A stretch of 64,000 bases of DNA from contig CACLMD010000001.1 of NCBI GenBank assembly GCA_902607945.1, positions 24,272 through 88,271 of the forward strand, in the 5' to 3' direction. This document shows positions 21,720 through 33,943 of this stretch, in pieces (positions within the stretch are counted from its first letter, which is position 1; each line of letters starts with the position of its first letter). Position numbers and translations under genes: made by a program. The notes below the pieces were generated by a model. It was not told the DNA's origin and ran no database searches. It was given only the letters and a program-made list of their open reading frames with translations. The DNA is from an uncultured Pelagibacteraceae bacterium. GTDB taxonomy: Bacteria > Pseudomonadota > Alphaproteobacteria > Pelagibacterales > Pelagibacteraceae.

Positions 21720-22605
21720 CTTTTAGTAATTTCTTAAAATAATCTGGCAATAAAGCAGTATATGTATGTTTTACATCATTAATCTTAAATCTAATTTGAT
21801 AAGAATGAAGCATTAAATTTTTGTTAAGACCCTTGCTAGAATTTGATAATTTGTATTTAATATCACCAAATATTGGCTGTCCTATCGCATATAGTTGTTT
21901 CCGTAACTGGTGTTTCCTTCCAGTAATAGGTTTTAATTCAATCAAACTTGCCTCTGAATTTTTATCAATGACCTTAAATAGAGTTTTAGCTTTTTCTGTT
22001 ATTTTTTTTTCTCTATCATATCTAATTAAATCATCATTCCACTCTCCATAATCTTCATTAAGTTCGCCGTGACAAATAGCTAAATATGTTTTATGAACTT
22101 TTCGTAATCTGAATAACGAAGTTAATAATTGTGCACTTTCACGTGTTTTGGCCATGATAAAAACTCCTGATGTATCTTTATCCAATCTATGAACAGAGTA
22201 AGGTTTGGTATTTTTAAAAACATCACTTTTGGCAAATATATCAATAAGATTTTTTTTAGATTTAGTTCCACCTTGAACAGAAATCCCAGAACTTTTATTT
22301 AAAACAATAAAGTCATCATTATCATCTATAATTTGATCTTCATTAGATTTAATAATTTCTTTTGAAGGTTCAAATTTAATTTTTTTCTGAATTATAGTCT
22401 CTTTAAAGTTTATATTAAATAGATCTACTTTATCTTTAGGTTTAATTTTATGTGAGCTTTTAATTTTTTTTCTATTAAGTTTAATATTTCCCGATCTTAA
22501 ATGTTTTTCAATTAAGCTTTGTGGTATTTTTCCTAATAAAAGTCTGATCCATCTATCTATACGCATGTCATTACACGTTGAATCAACGATGTATGACTTT
22601 TTCAT
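21688..22605 (-). CDS. rluC: RluC-like 23S rRNA pseudouridine synthase
   Basis: S4-like N-terminus; [19 protein letters not shown] catalytic motif. Confidence 0.92.
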   Translation of the reverse strand: MKKSYIVDSTCNDMRIDRWIRLLLGKIPQSLIEKHLRSGNIKLNRKKIKSSHKIKPKDKVDLFNINFKETIIQKKIKFEPSKEIIKSNEDQIIDDNDDFIVLNKSSGISVQGGTKSKKNLIDIFAKSDVFKNTKPYSVHRLDKDTSGVFIMAKTRESAQLLTSLFRLRKVHKTYLAICHGELNEDYGEWNDDLIRYDREKKITEKAKTLFKVIDKNSEASLIELKPITGRKHQLRKQLYAIGQPIFGDIKYKLSNSSKGLNKNLMLHSYQIRFKINDVKHTYTALLPDYFKKLLKVKRLDFSSLK

Positions 22606-22615
22606 GGTTTAAGAA

Positions 22616-23071
22616 TTATGCTGTAGCTATATTTTTGTCTTCAACTTTAGGTGTAACTTTAGTTGTTTTTGCTGTTGTATCTTTTTTCTTTCTATCAATT
22701 CTTTTTGCTTCTAAGTCTCTATCCACAAATTCAATGATTGCCATTGGTGCATTATCACCATACCTAAAACCAGCTTTAATAATACGTGTATATCCACCAT
22801 TTCTTTTTTCATATCTTTTTGATAATGTCTTTTTTACTTTATTTGCTAATTTAATGTCTTGTAGTTTTGAAACTAAAATTTTAGTTGTTTGTAAAGTTTC
22901 CTTTTTACCAATAGTTATAATCTTATCTGCTTGAGGTTTTAAAAATTTTGCTTTTGGCAAAGTTGTTTTAATTTGTTCGTACTTTATTAGCGAATTAAGC
23001 ATATTTTTTAAAAGAGCTTTACGATGTTCAGAAGTTCTATTTAACTTCTTATTTGCCATTCCGTGTCTCAT
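22616..23071 (-). CDS. rplQ: 50S ribosomal protein L17
   Basis: [24 protein letters not shown]; after rpoA. Confidence 0.97.
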   Translation of the reverse strand: MRHGMANKKLNRTSEHRKALLKNMLNSLIKYEQIKTTLPKAKFLKPQADKIITIGKKETLQTTKILVSKLQDIKLANKVKKTLSKRYEKRNGGYTRIIKAGFRYGDNAPMAIIEFVDRDLEAKRIDRKKKDTTAKTTKVTPKVEDKNIATA

Positions 23072-24099
23072 TAGATAGTTTCCTCTAATTTTTTAGACAT
23101 TTCAGCAATATTATCTGGTGGCCAGTTGGGTATTTCCATGCCTAAATATAATGACATACCAGTTAGAACTTCTTTAATCTCATTAAGAGATTTTCTACCA
23201 AAATTAGGTGTTCTCAACATTTCACCTTCCGATTTTTGAACAAGATCACCAATATAAATTATATTATCATTTTTAAGACAATTCATTGATCTTACAGATA
23301 ATTCTAATTCGTCAACTTTTCTTAATAGATTTTTATTGAATTCTGGTTCAGTTGAAACTTCTTTAATAGGAGCTTCAACAGGTTCATCAAAATTAATAAA
23401 CATTTTAAGTTGATCTTGAAAAATTCTTGCTGAATAAGCAACAGCATCCTCTGCTGAAATAGAACCATTGGTCTCAACTTCCATAATAAGCTTGTCATAA
23501 TCAAGTGCTTTACCCTCTCTGGCAGTGCTTATTGAAAATGAAACTTTTTTAACTGGACTATACAATGAGTCTATTGCAATTAAACCCAAAGGTGGTTCTT
23601 CTGGTTTATTCAAATCCGCTGGGACATAGCCTTTTCCAGTATTAACATTCATTTCCATATGAAAATTTGTATTTTCATCTAGATTACAAATTACTAAATC
23701 AGGATTCAGTATTTCAACATCAGCAACAGTTGTGATGTCTGATGCTTTAATCTCTCCTGGTCCTTTTGCATCTAAGATTAATTTTTTTGTCCCCTCAGCT
23801 GAACATTTGAGAGCTAAAGATTTTACGTTTAAAACAATATCTGTAACATCTTCTCTTACACCTTTAATTGAAGTGAATTCATGTAAAACACCATCTATAT
23901 GAATTGAAGTTACAGCTGCACCTCTAATTGAAGACAATAGTATTCTTCTTAATGAATTACCTAATGTTAGACCATAACCTTTTTCCAGAGGTTCAGCTAC
24001 AATTTTAGCATGAGAAAGATCTTCACTTATTTTGACATCAAGCTTTGCAGGCTTGATTAAAGATTTCCAATTTTTAACATTAACATTTTCTGTTTCCAT
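23071..24099 (-). CDS. rpoA: RNA polymerase alpha subunit
   Basis: [30 protein letters not shown]; alpha-CTD. Confidence 0.98.
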   Translation of the reverse strand: METENVNVKNWKSLIKPAKLDVKISEDLSHAKIVAEPLEKGYGLTLGNSLRRILLSSIRGAAVTSIHIDGVLHEFTSIKGVREDVTDIVLNVKSLALKCSAEGTKKLILDAKGPGEIKASDITTVADVEILNPDLVICNLDENTNFHMEMNVNTGKGYVPADLNKPEEPPLGLIAIDSLYSPVKKVSFSISTAREGKALDYDKLIMEVETNGSISAEDAVAYSARIFQDQLKMFINFDEPVEAPIKEVSTEPEFNKNLLRKVDELELSVRSMNCLKNDNIIYIGDLVQKSEGEMLRTPNFGRKSLNEIKEVLTGMSLYLGMEIPNWPPDNIAEMSKKLEETI

Positions 24100-24548
24100 T
24101 AAACTCTCCTTTTTTTTGGTGGACGTGTACCGTTATGAGGCATTGGCGTTGTATCTTTAATAGATAAAATTTTAAATCCGCGAGCTTGTAATGCTCTTAA
24201 GGCTGTTTCTCTACCTGATCCTGGTCCTTTAACTTCTACAGATAAAGTTTTCATACCATAATCTAAAGCCTTTGAAGCAGCAGCATCAGCAGCTATTTGT
24301 GCTGCATAGGGAGTCGACTTTCTAGAACCTTTAAAGCCTTTTTGCCCTGCAGAAGCCCATGATATTACATTGCCATTCGTATCTGCGATTGAAATTATTG
24401 TATTATTAAATGTGGACTGAACAAATGCAATACCATTTAAAATATTTTTTTTGACTTTCTTTTTTTTTGAATAAGTGCTTTTGTTTGATTTTTTAGATGA
24501 TTTTTCTGTCTTTTGATCTTTGTTTTCAACTTTCTCTACTTTAGTCAT
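24099..24548 (-). CDS. rpsK: 30S ribosomal protein S11
   Basis: [40 protein letters not shown]. Confidence 0.98.
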   Translation of the reverse strand: MTKVEKVENKDQKTEKSSKKSNKSTYSKKKKVKKNILNGIAFVQSTFNNTIISIADTNGNVISWASAGQKGFKGSRKSTPYAAQIAADAAASKALDYGMKTLSVEVKGPGSGRETALRALQARGFKILSIKDTTPMPHNGTRPPKKRRV

Positions 24549-24550
24549 TA

Positions 24551-24934
24551 TTATTTTTTAGTTGGAGTTAATTTTTTTCCCGCGATAGCAATGGCTTTAC
24601 CTTTTCTAGTTCTAGCATTACATCTAGTTCGTTGCCCTCTTGCTGGTAATTTTTTTCTATGTCTTGAGCCTCTATAACAGGCAAGGTCAATAAGTCTTTT
24701 TATGCTTAATGAGTAGTCTCTTCTAAGATCACCCTCAACCTTATAGTTTTGGTCTATATACTCTCGAATCTTTAAAATTTCTTCATCAGTTAAATCATTT
24801 ACTCTTTTTTCTCTAGGTATTTCTAATGATGAACAAATTTTTTGTGAAAATTTATCTCCAATTCCATAAATATAAGTTAAGCCTATATGAACAAGCTTAT
24901 TTTGTGGAATGTTGATACCTGCTATCCGAGCCAT
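24551..24934 (-). CDS. rpsM: 30S ribosomal protein S13
   Basis: [26 protein letters not shown]. Confidence 0.98.
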   Translation of the reverse strand: MARIAGINIPQNKLVHIGLTYIYGIGDKFSQKICSSLEIPREKRVNDLTDEEILKIREYIDQNYKVEGDLRRDYSLSIKRLIDLACYRGSRHRKKLPARGQRTRCNARTRKGKAIAIAGKKLTPTKK

Positions 24935-24991
24935 ATATTAAGTGATAAATTTTGAGCCTTTTATATAATAAGTTATTTTAATGTCAACGTC

Positions 24992-25555
24992 TTAAACATT
25001 TATAAAAGTGTCTATTTTCCTTGTTATTTCATCAATTTGAAGAGTTCCGTCAATCTCATGAAAATTTAAATTTTTAGAATAGAAATCTAAGACAGGTCTG
25101 GTTGTTTCCATATAAATGTCGTATCTTTTAAGAATAGTTTTCAACTCATCGTCAGATCTTTTTTCTATAGTTTTTCTCTTATTAATTCTTTCAATTATTG
25201 TATTTTTATTTACGTTCAAATAAAAAATACATCCTATTTTTTGATTAGATTCACCTAATAATAAGTCTAAATTTTTAGCCTGACTTAATGATCTAGGATA
25301 ACCATCAAATATTAATTTATTTTTTTTTTGAGGATCAAATATTGATGTTTTTATAAGATTGTTAACAATTTCATCACTTATATATTTCCCGTCATTCATA
25401 TCATTAATTATGACTTTTCCAATTTGTGTATCTTTTTTGATTTCATCTCTAAGCATATCTCCTGTTGAAAGTTGAAAGCCATTAATTTTTTTTACTAAAT
25501 ATTTAGCTTGAGTACCTTTTCCAGCTCCAGGAGGACCAAATAAAATAATATTCAC
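24992..25555 (-). CDS. adk: Adenylate kinase
   Basis: MNIILFGPPGAGKGTQAKYL; FDGYPRSLSQA. Confidence 0.97.
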   Translation of the reverse strand: MNIILFGPPGAGKGTQAKYLVKKINGFQLSTGDMLRDEIKKDTQIGKVIINDMNDGKYISDEIVNNLIKTSIFDPQKKNKLIFDGYPRSLSQAKNLDLLLGESNQKIGCIFYLNVNKNTIIERINKRKTIEKRSDDELKTILKRYDIYMETTRPVLDFYSKNLNFHEIDGTLQIDEITRKIDTFINV

Positions 25556-25560
25556 AGAAA

Positions 25561-26841
25561 CTATCTTCCAAATTTTGTCTTTTTGATTAACTGTTCATAC
25601 TGTGAGCTCATGAGTCTAGTTTGAATTTGTGTTACTGTATCGATTGCAACTACAACAACAATTAAAATTGAAGCACCACCTAGATAAAATGGAATTGGAT
25701 AGTTTGCTATTAAGAATTCAGGCATTAAACAAACTAACGTAAGATATAAAGCCCCTATTGTTGTTAATCTTGTAAGAATAGTTTCTATATATATTGCTGT
25801 ACTCTCACCTGGTCTAATACCAGGTATGAAACCACCATATTTTCTTAAGTTGTCAGCAGTCTCCGTTGGATTAAAAGTTATTGAGGTATAGAAAAATGTA
25901 AAAAAAATAATACCTGATCCGTAAAGCAACATATAAAGTGGCTGACCTTGAGTGAAATACGAGCTTAAATTTAAAAAAGTTTCATTATCAGAAAAATTAA
26001 AATTAGAAAATGTAACTGGTAGTAATAATAATGCAGATGCAAAAATTGCTGGAATTACACCAGCTTGATTTATTTTTAAAGGCAAGTGAGACGACTCTCC
26101 TCCGTACATCTTGTTACCCATTTGTCTTTTAGGATAATTAATTAAAATTTTTCTAAGTGCTCTTTCCATAAAAACGATAAAAAGAATTGTTATTATCAAT
26201 AATACAAACAATGCTAAAATCATTATTGTAGAAACAGCTCCAGTTCTTCCAAGTTCAAAAGTAGCAACTAAAGCTCTTGGTATTTCAGCCACAATTCCAG
26301 CAAAAATAATTAAAGATATTCCATTTCCAATACCTCTTTGAGTGATTTGTTCACCGAGCCACATTAAAAATAAAGTACCCGCAACAATTGTTGTTACTGT
26401 GGAAATTTTAAAAAATAGACCAGGATTGATAACTAAATTGGCTGAAGACTCTAGACCAACTGCTAAACCATAACCTTGAACTGTTGCTAATAAAACGGTT
26501 CCATACCTTGTAATTTGGGTAATTTTAGCTCTTCCTGCTTCACCTTGAGATTTTAGATTTTTAAAATAGTCTGATACTCCCGTTAATAATTGAACTATAA
26601 TTGATGATGAAATGTAGGGCATAATACCCAAAGCAAAAATTGCCATTCTACTTACCGCTCCACCGGCAAAAACATTAAACATTCCAAGTAATCCTTTTTG
26701 ATTACCATCCATTAAAATTTTTAATTGTTCAGGATCAATTCCAGGTAATGGAACAAATGTTCCAAATCTATAAACAGCCAATATAGCTATAGTAAATAAT
26801 ATTCTATTTCTTAAATCATTTGAGGTAGAAGAAGCGCTCAT
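25561..26841 (-). CDS. secY: Preprotein translocase subunit SecY
   Basis: ALGIMPYISSSIIVQLLT; NYPKRQMGNKMYGGESSHLPLKINQAGVIPAIFASA. Confidence 0.98.
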   Translation of the reverse strand: MSASSTSNDLRNRILFTIAILAVYRFGTFVPLPGIDPEQLKILMDGNQKGLLGMFNVFAGGAVSRMAIFALGIMPYISSSIIVQLLTGVSDYFKNLKSQGEAGRAKITQITRYGTVLLATVQGYGLAVGLESSANLVINPGLFFKISTVTTIVAGTLFLMWLGEQITQRGIGNGISLIIFAGIVAEIPRALVATFELGRTGAVSTIMILALFVLLIITILFIVFMERALRKILINYPKRQMGNKMYGGESSHLPLKINQAGVIPAIFASALLLLPVTFSNFNFSDNETFLNLSSYFTQGQPLYMLLYGSGIIFFTFFYTSITFNPTETADNLRKYGGFIPGIRPGESTAIYIETILTRLTTIGALYLTLVCLMPEFLIANYPIPFYLGGASILIVVVVAIDTVTQIQTRLMSSQYEQLIKKTKFGR

Positions 26842-26853
26842 AATTAAAATGAT

Positions 26854-27309
26854 CTATTTTTTAAGCTGGATAGATCCACCAATTTTTTCTAGTTTTTCAA
26901 TTGCAGATTTGGATGCTAAATTTGCTTCAATATTTACTTTATTTTTTATTTCACCAGTTCCAAGAATTTTTAATTTAGATGAATTTTTATTAATAATCTT
27001 AAGTTTTTTTAATAAATCAGCATTTAAAACATTATCAGTATTGATAGTTTTTTTATCTATATATGATTGAATCTTTTCTAAATTTATAATTGCAATTTGA
27101 TTTTTTGAAATTGGATTAAACCCTCTTTTAGGCAATCGTCTATATAAAGGCATCTGACCTCCTTCAAAACTTTTAATTGCAACACCAGATCGTGATTTTT
27201 GTCCTTTCACGCCTCTTCCAGAAGTTTTACCTTTTCCAGATCCTATGCCTCTTCCAACTCTAATTTTAGATTTGTTAATTTTTTGTCTATTATTTAATAA
27301 AGTAGTCAT
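26854..27309 (-). CDS. rplO: 50S ribosomal protein L15
   Basis: RVGRGIGSGKGKTSGRGVKGQKSRSG. Confidence 0.97.
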   Translation of the reverse strand: MTTLLNNRQKINKSKIRVGRGIGSGKGKTSGRGVKGQKSRSGVAIKSFEGGQMPLYRRLPKRGFNPISKNQIAIINLEKIQSYIDKKTINTDNVLNADLLKKLKIINKNSSKLKILGTGEIKNKVNIEANLASKSAIEKLEKIGGSIQLKK

Positions 27310-27824
27310 TAGCCTCTTTTTTCAATTATTTCAGAGATTTTTTTGTTTCTAATTGCTGAAATTTGTTTTGGTGAATTTTGCTTCATCAGTGCTTTTATTG
27401 TAGCTCTTATGACATTATGTGCATTAGATGTTCCCATAGATTTAGCAACGATATCTTTAACACCTAGAACTTCACAAACAGCTCTGACAGGACCTCCTGC
27501 AATAATTCCTGTACCTTTTGAAGCAGCTCTTAGAACAATTTTTCCTGATCCATCTTTTGCTTTTACATCGTGATGAATCGTTCTTCCCTCTCTTAAAGGT
27601 ATTTGTATAAGTTTTCTTCTTGCAGTTTCATTTGCTTTTTTAATTGCATCTGGAACTTGCTTTGCTTTAGCGTGTGCAATACCAATTTTACCTGCTTGGT
27701 TTCCAACAACAACTAAAGCAGAAAATCCAAATCTTCTTCCTCCCTTAACAACTTTAGTAATTCTGTTAATGTGAACAAGTTTTTCTAATATGTCGTCAGT
27801 TTTTTTATCTTTATTATTTTCCAT
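27309..27824 (-). CDS. rpsE: 30S ribosomal protein S5
   Basis: [35 protein letters not shown]. Confidence 0.98.
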   Translation of the reverse strand: MENNKDKKTDDILEKLVHINRITKVVKGGRRFGFSALVVVGNQAGKIGIAHAKAKQVPDAIKKANETARRKLIQIPLREGRTIHHDVKAKDGSGKIVLRAASKGTGIIAGGPVRAVCEVLGVKDIVAKSMGTSNAHNVIRATIKALMKQNSPKQISAIRNKKISEIIEKRG

Positions 27825-27826
27825 AA

Positions 27827-28183
27827 TTAAAAGTCCATTCCGTTTTTACGAAGAGTTTCAGCAAATACTTTCACACGTCCATGATATTTATAAATACCAC
27901 GATCAAAAAAAACTTTAGTTATTTTTTTTTCTTGAGCTTTTTTTGCCAATTTTTCAGCCACAATTTTTGAAAGTTCAGTTTTATTTACTTTAGACCCTGA
28001 TTTAATATCTTTTTCTACTGATGAAGCAGACAATAATGTTGTATTTTTATTATCATCTATGATTTGAGCTGAAATATTTTTAGCTGATCTTGAAATACAT
28101 AGTCTATATCGATCATTAGAAGCAACTTTTTTAACTTTGTTAGTCACCCTAAACTTTTTTCTTATAGTGGTTGTCAATTTCAT
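27827..28183 (-). CDS. rplR: 50S ribosomal protein L18
   Basis: [20 protein letters not shown]...[17 protein letters not shown]. Confidence 0.96.
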   Translation of the reverse strand: MKLTTTIRKKFRVTNKVKKVASNDRYRLCISRSAKNISAQIIDDNKNTTLLSASSVEKDIKSGSKVNKTELSKIVAEKLAKKAQEKKITKVFFDRGIYKYHGRVKVFAETLRKNGMDF

Positions 28184-28722
28184 TATTTTTTCTTTCCTTC
28201 TTTTTTAAGAACATATTGTCCTTTTTCTCTAATGCCTTTACCCTTATACGGTTCGATCTTTCTAAAAGTCTTAATTTTTGAAACAACCACGCCAACTAAT
28301 TGTTTATCTGAACCAGAAATTTTTAAAGTGGTTTGTTTTTCAACTACAATCTTGATACCTTCTGGAATATCAAAATTAATGTCATGACTATAACCTAATT
28401 GTAGGTTTAATTGATTTCCTTTTAAAGCTGCCCTATAACCAACTCCAACTAATTCTAAAGTTTTTTCGTAACCAGTACTTGAGCCAACAACTGCATTGTT
28501 TATTAGACTTCTTTTCATACCCCATATGCGTTTTATATTTTGATCAATTTTTTTTGGTTTAATTAGTATTTCTTTTCCATCTTTAATTTCCAAATTAAAT
28601 ATATCTAAATCTATATCTAGGGATTTTTTTCCCAGCGGACCCTCTATATTTATTATATTACCTGCCAATACAACTTTAACTTTGTCAGGTATTACAATAT
28701 TTGTTTTTCCAATTTTAGACAT
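28183..28722 (-). CDS. rplF: 50S ribosomal protein L6
   Basis: [17 protein letters not shown]...[24 protein letters not shown]. Confidence 0.97.
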   Translation of the reverse strand: MSKIGKTNIVIPDKVKVVLAGNIINIEGPLGKKSLDIDLDIFNLEIKDGKEILIKPKKIDQNIKRIWGMKRSLINNAVVGSSTGYEKTLELVGVGYRAALKGNQLNLQLGYSHDINFDIPEGIKIVVEKQTTLKISGSDKQLVGVVVSKIKTFRKIEPYKGKGIREKGQYVLKKEGKKK

Positions 28723-28724
28723 AA

Positions 28725-29120
28725 TTAAAATACCTTACAGATAATTTCTCCACCTACTTTTTGTTTCCTTGCATCCATATCTGTCATTACACCTTTGGGA
28801 GTAGATATAATTGCAATACCTAAACCATTATTAATTTTTGGTAAGCCACTAGCACTTGAAAAAATTCTTCTACCTGGTTTCGATATTCTTTCAAAATTAC
28901 TTATAACTGGGTTTCCAGAATGGTATTTAAGCTCAAGAGATAAAATAGGTTTTTTTTCTTCATTAGCTACTTTAAAATCTTTGATAAACCCTTCATTTTT
29001 AAGTATATCTGCAATTTTCGCTTTAAAATTTGAAGATGGCAGTTCTACTTTTTTATGGCTTCTTGCTTGAGCATTTTTTACCCTTGCTATCATATCACCA
29101 ATTGGATCACTTAAACTCAT
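28725..29120 (-). CDS. rpsH: 30S ribosomal protein S8
   Basis: MSLSDPIGDMIARVKNA...GLGIAIISTPKGVMTDMDARKQKVGGEIICKVF. Confidence 0.98.
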   Translation of the reverse strand: MSLSDPIGDMIARVKNAQARSHKKVELPSSNFKAKIADILKNEGFIKDFKVANEEKKPILSLELKYHSGNPVISNFERISKPGRRIFSSASGLPKINNGLGIAIISTPKGVMTDMDARKQKVGGEIICKVF

Positions 29121-29130
29121 ATTTTCCTTT

Positions 29131-29436
29131 CTACCAGCTTGACTTAGTCATACCTGGGATTAATCCAGCTAAACCTAAATCTCTTAATGCTATTCTTGAT
29201 ATTTTTAATTTTCTATAAACTCCGTGTGGTCGTCCTGTAATTTTACATCTATTCATAACTCTACTCTTGGCAGAATTTCTCGGCATTTTAGAAAGTTTTT
29301 GTTGTGCTTTAAATCTTTCTTCTAAAGGTAATTTTTTATTCATGATTATTTTCTTGAGGTCTTGTCTTTTTTTATAAAGTTTATCCGAAAGTTTAATTCT
29401 ACTATTATTCTTATTTATAGCACTTAGTTTAGCCAT
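29131..29436 (-). CDS. rpsN: 30S ribosomal protein S14
   Basis: MPRNSAKSRVMNRCKITGRPHGVYRKLKISRIALRDL. Confidence 0.97.
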   Translation of the reverse strand: MAKLSAINKNNSRIKLSDKLYKKRQDLKKIIMNKKLPLEERFKAQQKLSKMPRNSAKSRVMNRCKITGRPHGVYRKLKISRIALRDLGLAGLIPGMTKSSW

Positions 29437-29438
29437 TT

Positions 29439-29993
29439 TTAATTATCTCCTTTTTTTATAAATGGAAAATTCATTTTTTCCAATAAAGCTAAACTATGTT
29501 CTTTACTTTTAGCTTTAATTACAATTACCACATCTAAACCTCTGACTTTATCAGCTCTTTCAAAACTAACTTCAGGAAATATAATATGTTCTTTAATACC
29601 AAAGGTATAATTGCCAAATTTATCAAACCCCTTACTAGATAATCCTCTAAAATCCTTAATTCTTGGTAGTGCAATATTTACAAGTCTATCAATAAACTCA
29701 TACATTTTATTTTTTCTTAATGTAACTTTTAAACCTGCGTTAGAACCTTTTCTAGTTTTAAAATTTGCAACTGATTTTTTAAATTTTGTAACAACTGGTT
29801 TTTGACCAGTAATTTTTGCCATGTCTTCTTCACTTGCTTTTAATATTTTAGAATCAGCTCCATCTAAACCTAAGCCCATATTTAAAACTACTTTTTGAAT
29901 TTCTGGAGTCATAAAAATGTTTTTAAGACCAAGACTATCTTTTAAAGATGGCTGAATATCTTTTTTATATATTTCTTTTAATCTAGGTGTCAT
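29439..29993 (-). CDS. rplE: 50S ribosomal protein L5
   Basis: ITGQKPVVTKFKKSVANFKTRKGSNAGLKVTLR. Confidence 0.98.
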   Translation of the reverse strand: MTPRLKEIYKKDIQPSLKDSLGLKNIFMTPEIQKVVLNMGLGLDGADSKILKASEEDMAKITGQKPVVTKFKKSVANFKTRKGSNAGLKVTLRKNKMYEFIDRLVNIALPRIKDFRGLSSKGFDKFGNYTFGIKEHIIFPEVSFERADKVRGLDVVIVIKAKSKEHSLALLEKMNFPFIKKGDN

Positions 29994-30238
29994 TATTTTT
30001 TAGCCTGAACTTTCTTAGTATTTTTTTCAACAATTAACTGTAAATTTGATAAATTAATAAAGTTTTCTTTAGATATAATTCCACCTTTTTTTTCTTTTGT
30101 AGTTTTAATGTGCTTCTTAACCATGTTTATATCTTTAACTTTTGCTCTGTTATTTGGCCTATCTATCTCAATTACTTCACCTTCTTTTTTTTTATCTTTG
30201 CCAGTTAAAATTTTTACCTTTAAACCTTTTTTAATCAT
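29993..30238 (-). CDS. rplX: 50S ribosomal protein L24
   Basis: [40 protein letters not shown]. Confidence 0.95.
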   Translation of the reverse strand: MIKKGLKVKILTGKDKKKEGEVIEIDRPNNRAKVKDINMVKKHIKTTKEKKGGIISKENFINLSNLQLIVEKNTKKVQAKK

Positions 30239-30607
30239 TTATAAAACCTCCGGAGCTAAAGAAATAATTTTCATTTGACCTTTATTTCTTAATTCTCTAG
30301 TAACTGGACCAAAAATTCTAGTTCCTACTGGTTCACCTTTATCATCTACTAAAACTGCTGCATTATTATCAAATTTTACTTTAGAACCATCGTCTCTATG
30401 AATTCCTTTTTTAACTCTAACCACTACAGCTTTGTGAACTGTTCCCTTTTTAACTTTTCCTTTTGGAATAGCTTCTTTTATAGCTATTACAATGGTATCT
30501 CCAATGCTAGCGTATCGTCTTTTTGATCCACCTAAAACCTTGATACATTCAATCTTTTTTGCACCAGTATTGTCTGCAACCATTAATTCTGTTTGTACCT
30601 GAATCAT
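30239..30607 (-). CDS. rplN: 50S ribosomal protein L14
   Basis: [37 protein letters not shown]. Confidence 0.98.
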   Translation of the reverse strand: MIQVQTELMVADNTGAKKIECIKVLGGSKRRYASIGDTIVIAIKEAIPKGKVKKGTVHKAVVVRVKKGIHRDDGSKVKFDNNAAVLVDDKGEPVGTRIFGPVTRELRNKGQMKIISLAPEVL

Positions 30608-30843
30608 TATTTGTTATTCTCCATTACTTGAAATTTTTTATTTTTCGAAAAAGGTTTACTTTCAATAATTGAAACTTTATCTCCAGCTTTAAATTTATTA
30701 TTTTCATCATGAGCGTTATATTTTTTTCTAACTTTAATAACTTTTTTTAATACAGGATGAGAAAATTTTCTCTCAACCATAACTGTAATAGTCTTGTTAG
30801 GTTTATCACTTACCACAATTCCTGTTAAAATTTTCTTAGGCAT
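30607..30843 (-). CDS. rpsQ: 30S ribosomal protein S17
   Basis: [31 protein letters not shown]. Confidence 0.97.
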   Translation of the reverse strand: MPKKILTGIVVSDKPNKTITVMVERKFSHPVLKKVIKVRKKYNAHDENNKFKAGDKVSIIESKPFSKNKKFQVMENNK

Positions 30844-31027
30844 TAATTTTTTCCTTTAATGTAGTTTTTAATCTTGCTATTGTTTTTTTTGTTTCTCCAA
30901 TTTTTGAAGGATTTGTGACTTGAGAATTTATTTTTTGAAATCTAAAATTAAATAAATCTTTTTTAAGTTTATCAATATTTTTTGATAATTCATCTTTAGA
31001 TAGTTTTTTAATTTCTTGTTTTTTCAT
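30836..31027 (-). CDS. rpmC: 50S ribosomal protein L29
   Basis: [47 protein letters not shown]. Confidence 0.95.
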   Translation of the reverse strand: MKKQEIKKLSKDELSKNIDKLKKDLFNFRFQKINSQVTNPSKIGETKKTIARLKTTLKEKINA

Positions 31028-31437
31028 TATGCAAATCTTTTTATTGTTTTAGTTTTAATTGGCAGTTTTGCTGATGCTTTATATAAAGCTTCTTTTGCAA
31101 TTTCTTCAGACACTCCATCAACTTCAAATAATATTCTTCCTGGTTTAACACGGCATGCGTAAAATTCTGGGTTTCCTTTACCTTTACCCATTCGAACTTC
31201 AATTGGTTTTTTTGATACTGGTATATTTGGAAAGACTCTGGTCCATACTCTACCTTGTCTTTTCATGTGCCTTGTAAGAGCCACTCTAGCAGCCTCTATT
31301 TGTTTTCCTGTTACTCTTTCTGGTGACATTGCTTTTAATGCAAATGCTCCATAATTTATGAAATTTGCTCTAGAAGCAGTTCCATGAATTCTGCCCTTAT
31401 GAGCTTTTCTCCATTTTGTTCTGACTGGTTGTAACAT
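31027..31437 (-). CDS. rplP: 50S ribosomal protein L16
   Basis: [19 protein letters not shown]...[43 protein letters not shown]. Confidence 0.98.
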   Translation of the reverse strand: MLQPVRTKWRKAHKGRIHGTASRANFINYGAFALKAMSPERVTGKQIEAARVALTRHMKRQGRVWTRVFPNIPVSKKPIEVRMGKGKGNPEFYACRVKPGRILFEVDGVSEEIAKEALYKASAKLPIKTKTIKRFA

Positions 31438-31438
31438 C

Positions 31439-32119
31439 TTATTCTTTTACCTCTTTTGGTGAAACCTTGTTTGTCTCTTGGCTAAATTCTTTAGCAAATA
31501 CTTCACCTTTATAAATCCATACTTTAATTCCAATAATTCCATAAGTAGTTAATGCTTCGGCTTCGGCATAATCAATATCAGCTCTCAATGTATGAGAAGG
31601 AATGCTACCATCTCTTAACCATTCAGTTCTCGCAATCTCATTTCCACCTAATCTTCCACTACATGAGACTTTAATTCCTTTTGCACCCAGTCTTATACAT
31701 GATTGCATAGCTCTTTTCATAGCTCTTCTATAAGAAATTCTTTTTACTAGTTGTTGAGCAATATTTTCAGCTACTAAATAAGCATTAGTCTCTGGTTTTT
31801 TAACTTCTTTGATATTTAAAGTAACTTCGTTTTTAGTGAATTTAGATAAATTATTTTTAATTTTGTCAATATCACTCCCTTTTTTTCCAATAACAAAACC
31901 AGGTCTAGAAGTATAAATTGTTACATAACATTTATTAGAAGTTCTTTCGATCATTACTTTAGAAACACCAGAGTTAATAACATTTTTTTTTATATATTCT
32001 CGAATTTTAAAGTCTTCGATTAAATAATTTCCAAAATCTTTTTTCTTAGCAAACCAAACAGAGTCCCAGCCTCTATTCACTCCTAATCTAAAACCTACCG
32101 GATTAACCTTTTGTCCCAT
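31439..32119 (-). CDS. rpsC: 30S ribosomal protein S3
   Basis: [26 protein letters not shown] motif [14 protein letters not shown]. Confidence 0.98.
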   Translation of the reverse strand: MGQKVNPVGFRLGVNRGWDSVWFAKKKDFGNYLIEDFKIREYIKKNVINSGVSKVMIERTSNKCYVTIYTSRPGFVIGKKGSDIDKIKNNLSKFTKNEVTLNIKEVKKPETNAYLVAENIAQQLVKRISYRRAMKRAMQSCIRLGAKGIKVSCSGRLGGNEIARTEWLRDGSIPSHTLRADIDYAEAEALTTYGIIGIKVWIYKGEVFAKEFSQETNKVSPKEVKE

Positions 32120-32501
32120 GACTCTCCATTTTTTTTGCTTCTGATAATATTATTGTTACACTTGAATAAGGTTTAAGAATAGGAGCGGCTCTTCCTTTTG
32201 CTCTAGGTCTAAATCTTTTCATTATAATTTTTTTTCCACAATAAGCTTCTTTAACTATTAGGTTATCAATATCATACTGAAAGTTATTTTCTGCATTAGC
32301 TATTGCTGAGTTTATTGTTTTTCTAATGTCTTTTGTAATTCTTTTTTCTGAAAATTGTAAATCTCTAATTGCAATATCAACTTTTTTTCCAACAATACCT
32401 TTTAAAATTGGATTTAGTTTCCTTACACTTGATCTTATATTGTTGTTTATAGACCTAACTATTTTGTCTTTATTATTGTCAATTTTCTTTTTTTTACTCA
32501 T
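32103..32501 (-). CDS. rplV: 50S ribosomal protein L22
   Basis: [30 protein letters not shown]...[24 protein letters not shown]. Confidence 0.95.
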   Translation of the reverse strand: MSKKKKIDNNKDKIVRSINNNIRSSVRKLNPILKGIVGKKVDIAIRDLQFSEKRITKDIRKTINSAIANAENNFQYDIDNLIVKEAYCGKKIIMKRFRPRAKGRAAPILKPYSSVTIILSEAKKMESHGTKG

Positions 32502-32503
32502 AA

Positions 32504-32806
32504 TTATTTTTTAACTCCAGTTTCAGCAGGTTTTGCTGCTTTTTTATCTGCAGGCGTATGACCAAAGAATGTTCTTGTTGGAGAAAATTCACCAAGTTTG
32601 TGACCAACCATATCTTCTGAAATTGTTATTGGTATAAATTTTTTACCATTATAAATTTGAAAACTAACACCTACAAAGTCTGGTATAATTGTGGATTTTC
32701 TTGACCAAGTCTTAATAGGTATTTTTTTTGGATCTTCTTTATATTTATCTACTTTTTTCATTAAACTTTCTTCAACAAAAGGTCCTTTCCAAACTGCTCT
32801 AGCCAT
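32504..32806 (-). CDS. rpsS: 30S ribosomal protein S19
   Basis: [19 protein letters not shown]...[18 protein letters not shown]. Confidence 0.98.
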   Translation of the reverse strand: MARAVWKGPFVEESLMKKVDKYKEDPKKIPIKTWSRKSTIIPDFVGVSFQIYNGKKFIPITISEDMVGHKLGEFSPTRTFFGHTPADKKAAKPAETGVKK

Positions 32807-33645
32807 TATTTTGTATCCTTCCTTTTGTTTCTTCTTTTAACAATAAATTTATCAGTTCTTTTATTATCTCTAGTTTTTAAACCTTTTGCGGATTGACCTG
32901 TGGGTGATACAGGATGTCTACCACCAGCTGATTTACCTTCACCGCCTCCGTGGGGGTGATCAACAGGATTTTTTACTACACCTCTTGTGTGAGGTCTTCT
33001 TCCTAACCATCTAGATCTTCCTGCCTTACCTATTTTGATATTTTTTTGATCAGGATTACTTAAAACGCCAATTGTTGCTAGTGATCTTGAGTCTATTTTT
33101 CTAACCTCTCCTGATGAAAGTTTAATTAAACTATAATTTCCATCTAAACCACTTATGATTACTGATGTACCAGCAGATCTTGCTATTTTGCCACCACCTC
33201 CTGGTTGGATTTCAACATTGTGAATATCTATTCCTACAGGTATATCTTGTAAAGGCATACAATTACCTACTTTAATTTCTTTTTTGGATCCATTCTCAAT
33301 GGTGTCACCAACTTTAACTTTTTGTGGTGCTAAGTAATAGGCAAAAGTATTATCTTCGAATTTTACTAACATTATGTAACAAGATCGATTTGGATCGTAT
33401 TCAATTCTTTCTACATTAGCTGGTATATCAAATTTCTTTCTATAAAAATCAACATGACGGTACATTTTCTTGTGACCACCAGCTCTATTTATAGAGGTAA
33501 TATGCCCATTGTTGTTTCTTCCTTTCATTGAATTTTTTGGAGAAACCAATGTTTTAAAAGGTTTGCCTTTCCACAATCCAGTTCTATCAACTAAAATTGT
33601 TCCTCTAGTTGATTTTGTATAAGGTTTAAAAGTTTTTAATGCCAT
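32806..33645 (-). CDS. rplB: 50S ribosomal protein L2
   Basis: [30 protein letters not shown]. Confidence 0.98.
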   Translation of the reverse strand: MALKTFKPYTKSTRGTILVDRTGLWKGKPFKTLVSPKNSMKGRNNNGHITSINRAGGHKKMYRHVDFYRKKFDIPANVERIEYDPNRSCYIMLVKFEDNTFAYYLAPQKVKVGDTIENGSKKEIKVGNCMPLQDIPVGIDIHNVEIQPGGGGKIARSAGTSVIISGLDGNYSLIKLSSGEVRKIDSRSLATIGVLSNPDQKNIKIGKAGRSRWLGRRPHTRGVVKNPVDHPHGGGEGKSAGGRHPVSPTGQSAKGLKTRDNKRTDKFIVKRRNKRKDTK

Positions 33646-33649
33646 TAAA

Positions 33650-33943
33650 TTAAACTCCAGTTGTTAGATCAATACTTTGACCTTTTTTTAATGTTACGAT
33701 TGCTTTTTTAAATCCAGAGACTTTAACTTTTTTTCCTCTAGTTAATTTTGTTCTATTTTGTTTATTTATAATATTTATTTTTGTAACATTTACTTTGAAA
33801 ATTTTTTCAATATTAATTTTTAAATTTTTTTTGTTTGCACTTGATGGGACTTTAAAAACTACCTTATTTTGTTCCGATAAATTAGTTGTTTTTTCAGTAA
33901 GCAGTGGGGATAAAATTTTATCGTATAAGTGAATTTTTTCCAT
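33650..33943 (-). CDS. rplW: 50S ribosomal protein L23
   Basis: ILSPLLTEKTTNLSEQNKVVFKV; position between rplB and rplD. Confidence 0.95.
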   Translation of the reverse strand: MEKIHLYDKILSPLLTEKTTNLSEQNKVVFKVPSSANKKNLKINIEKIFKVNVTKINIINKQNRTKLTRGKKVKVSGFKKAIVTLKKGQSIDLTTGV

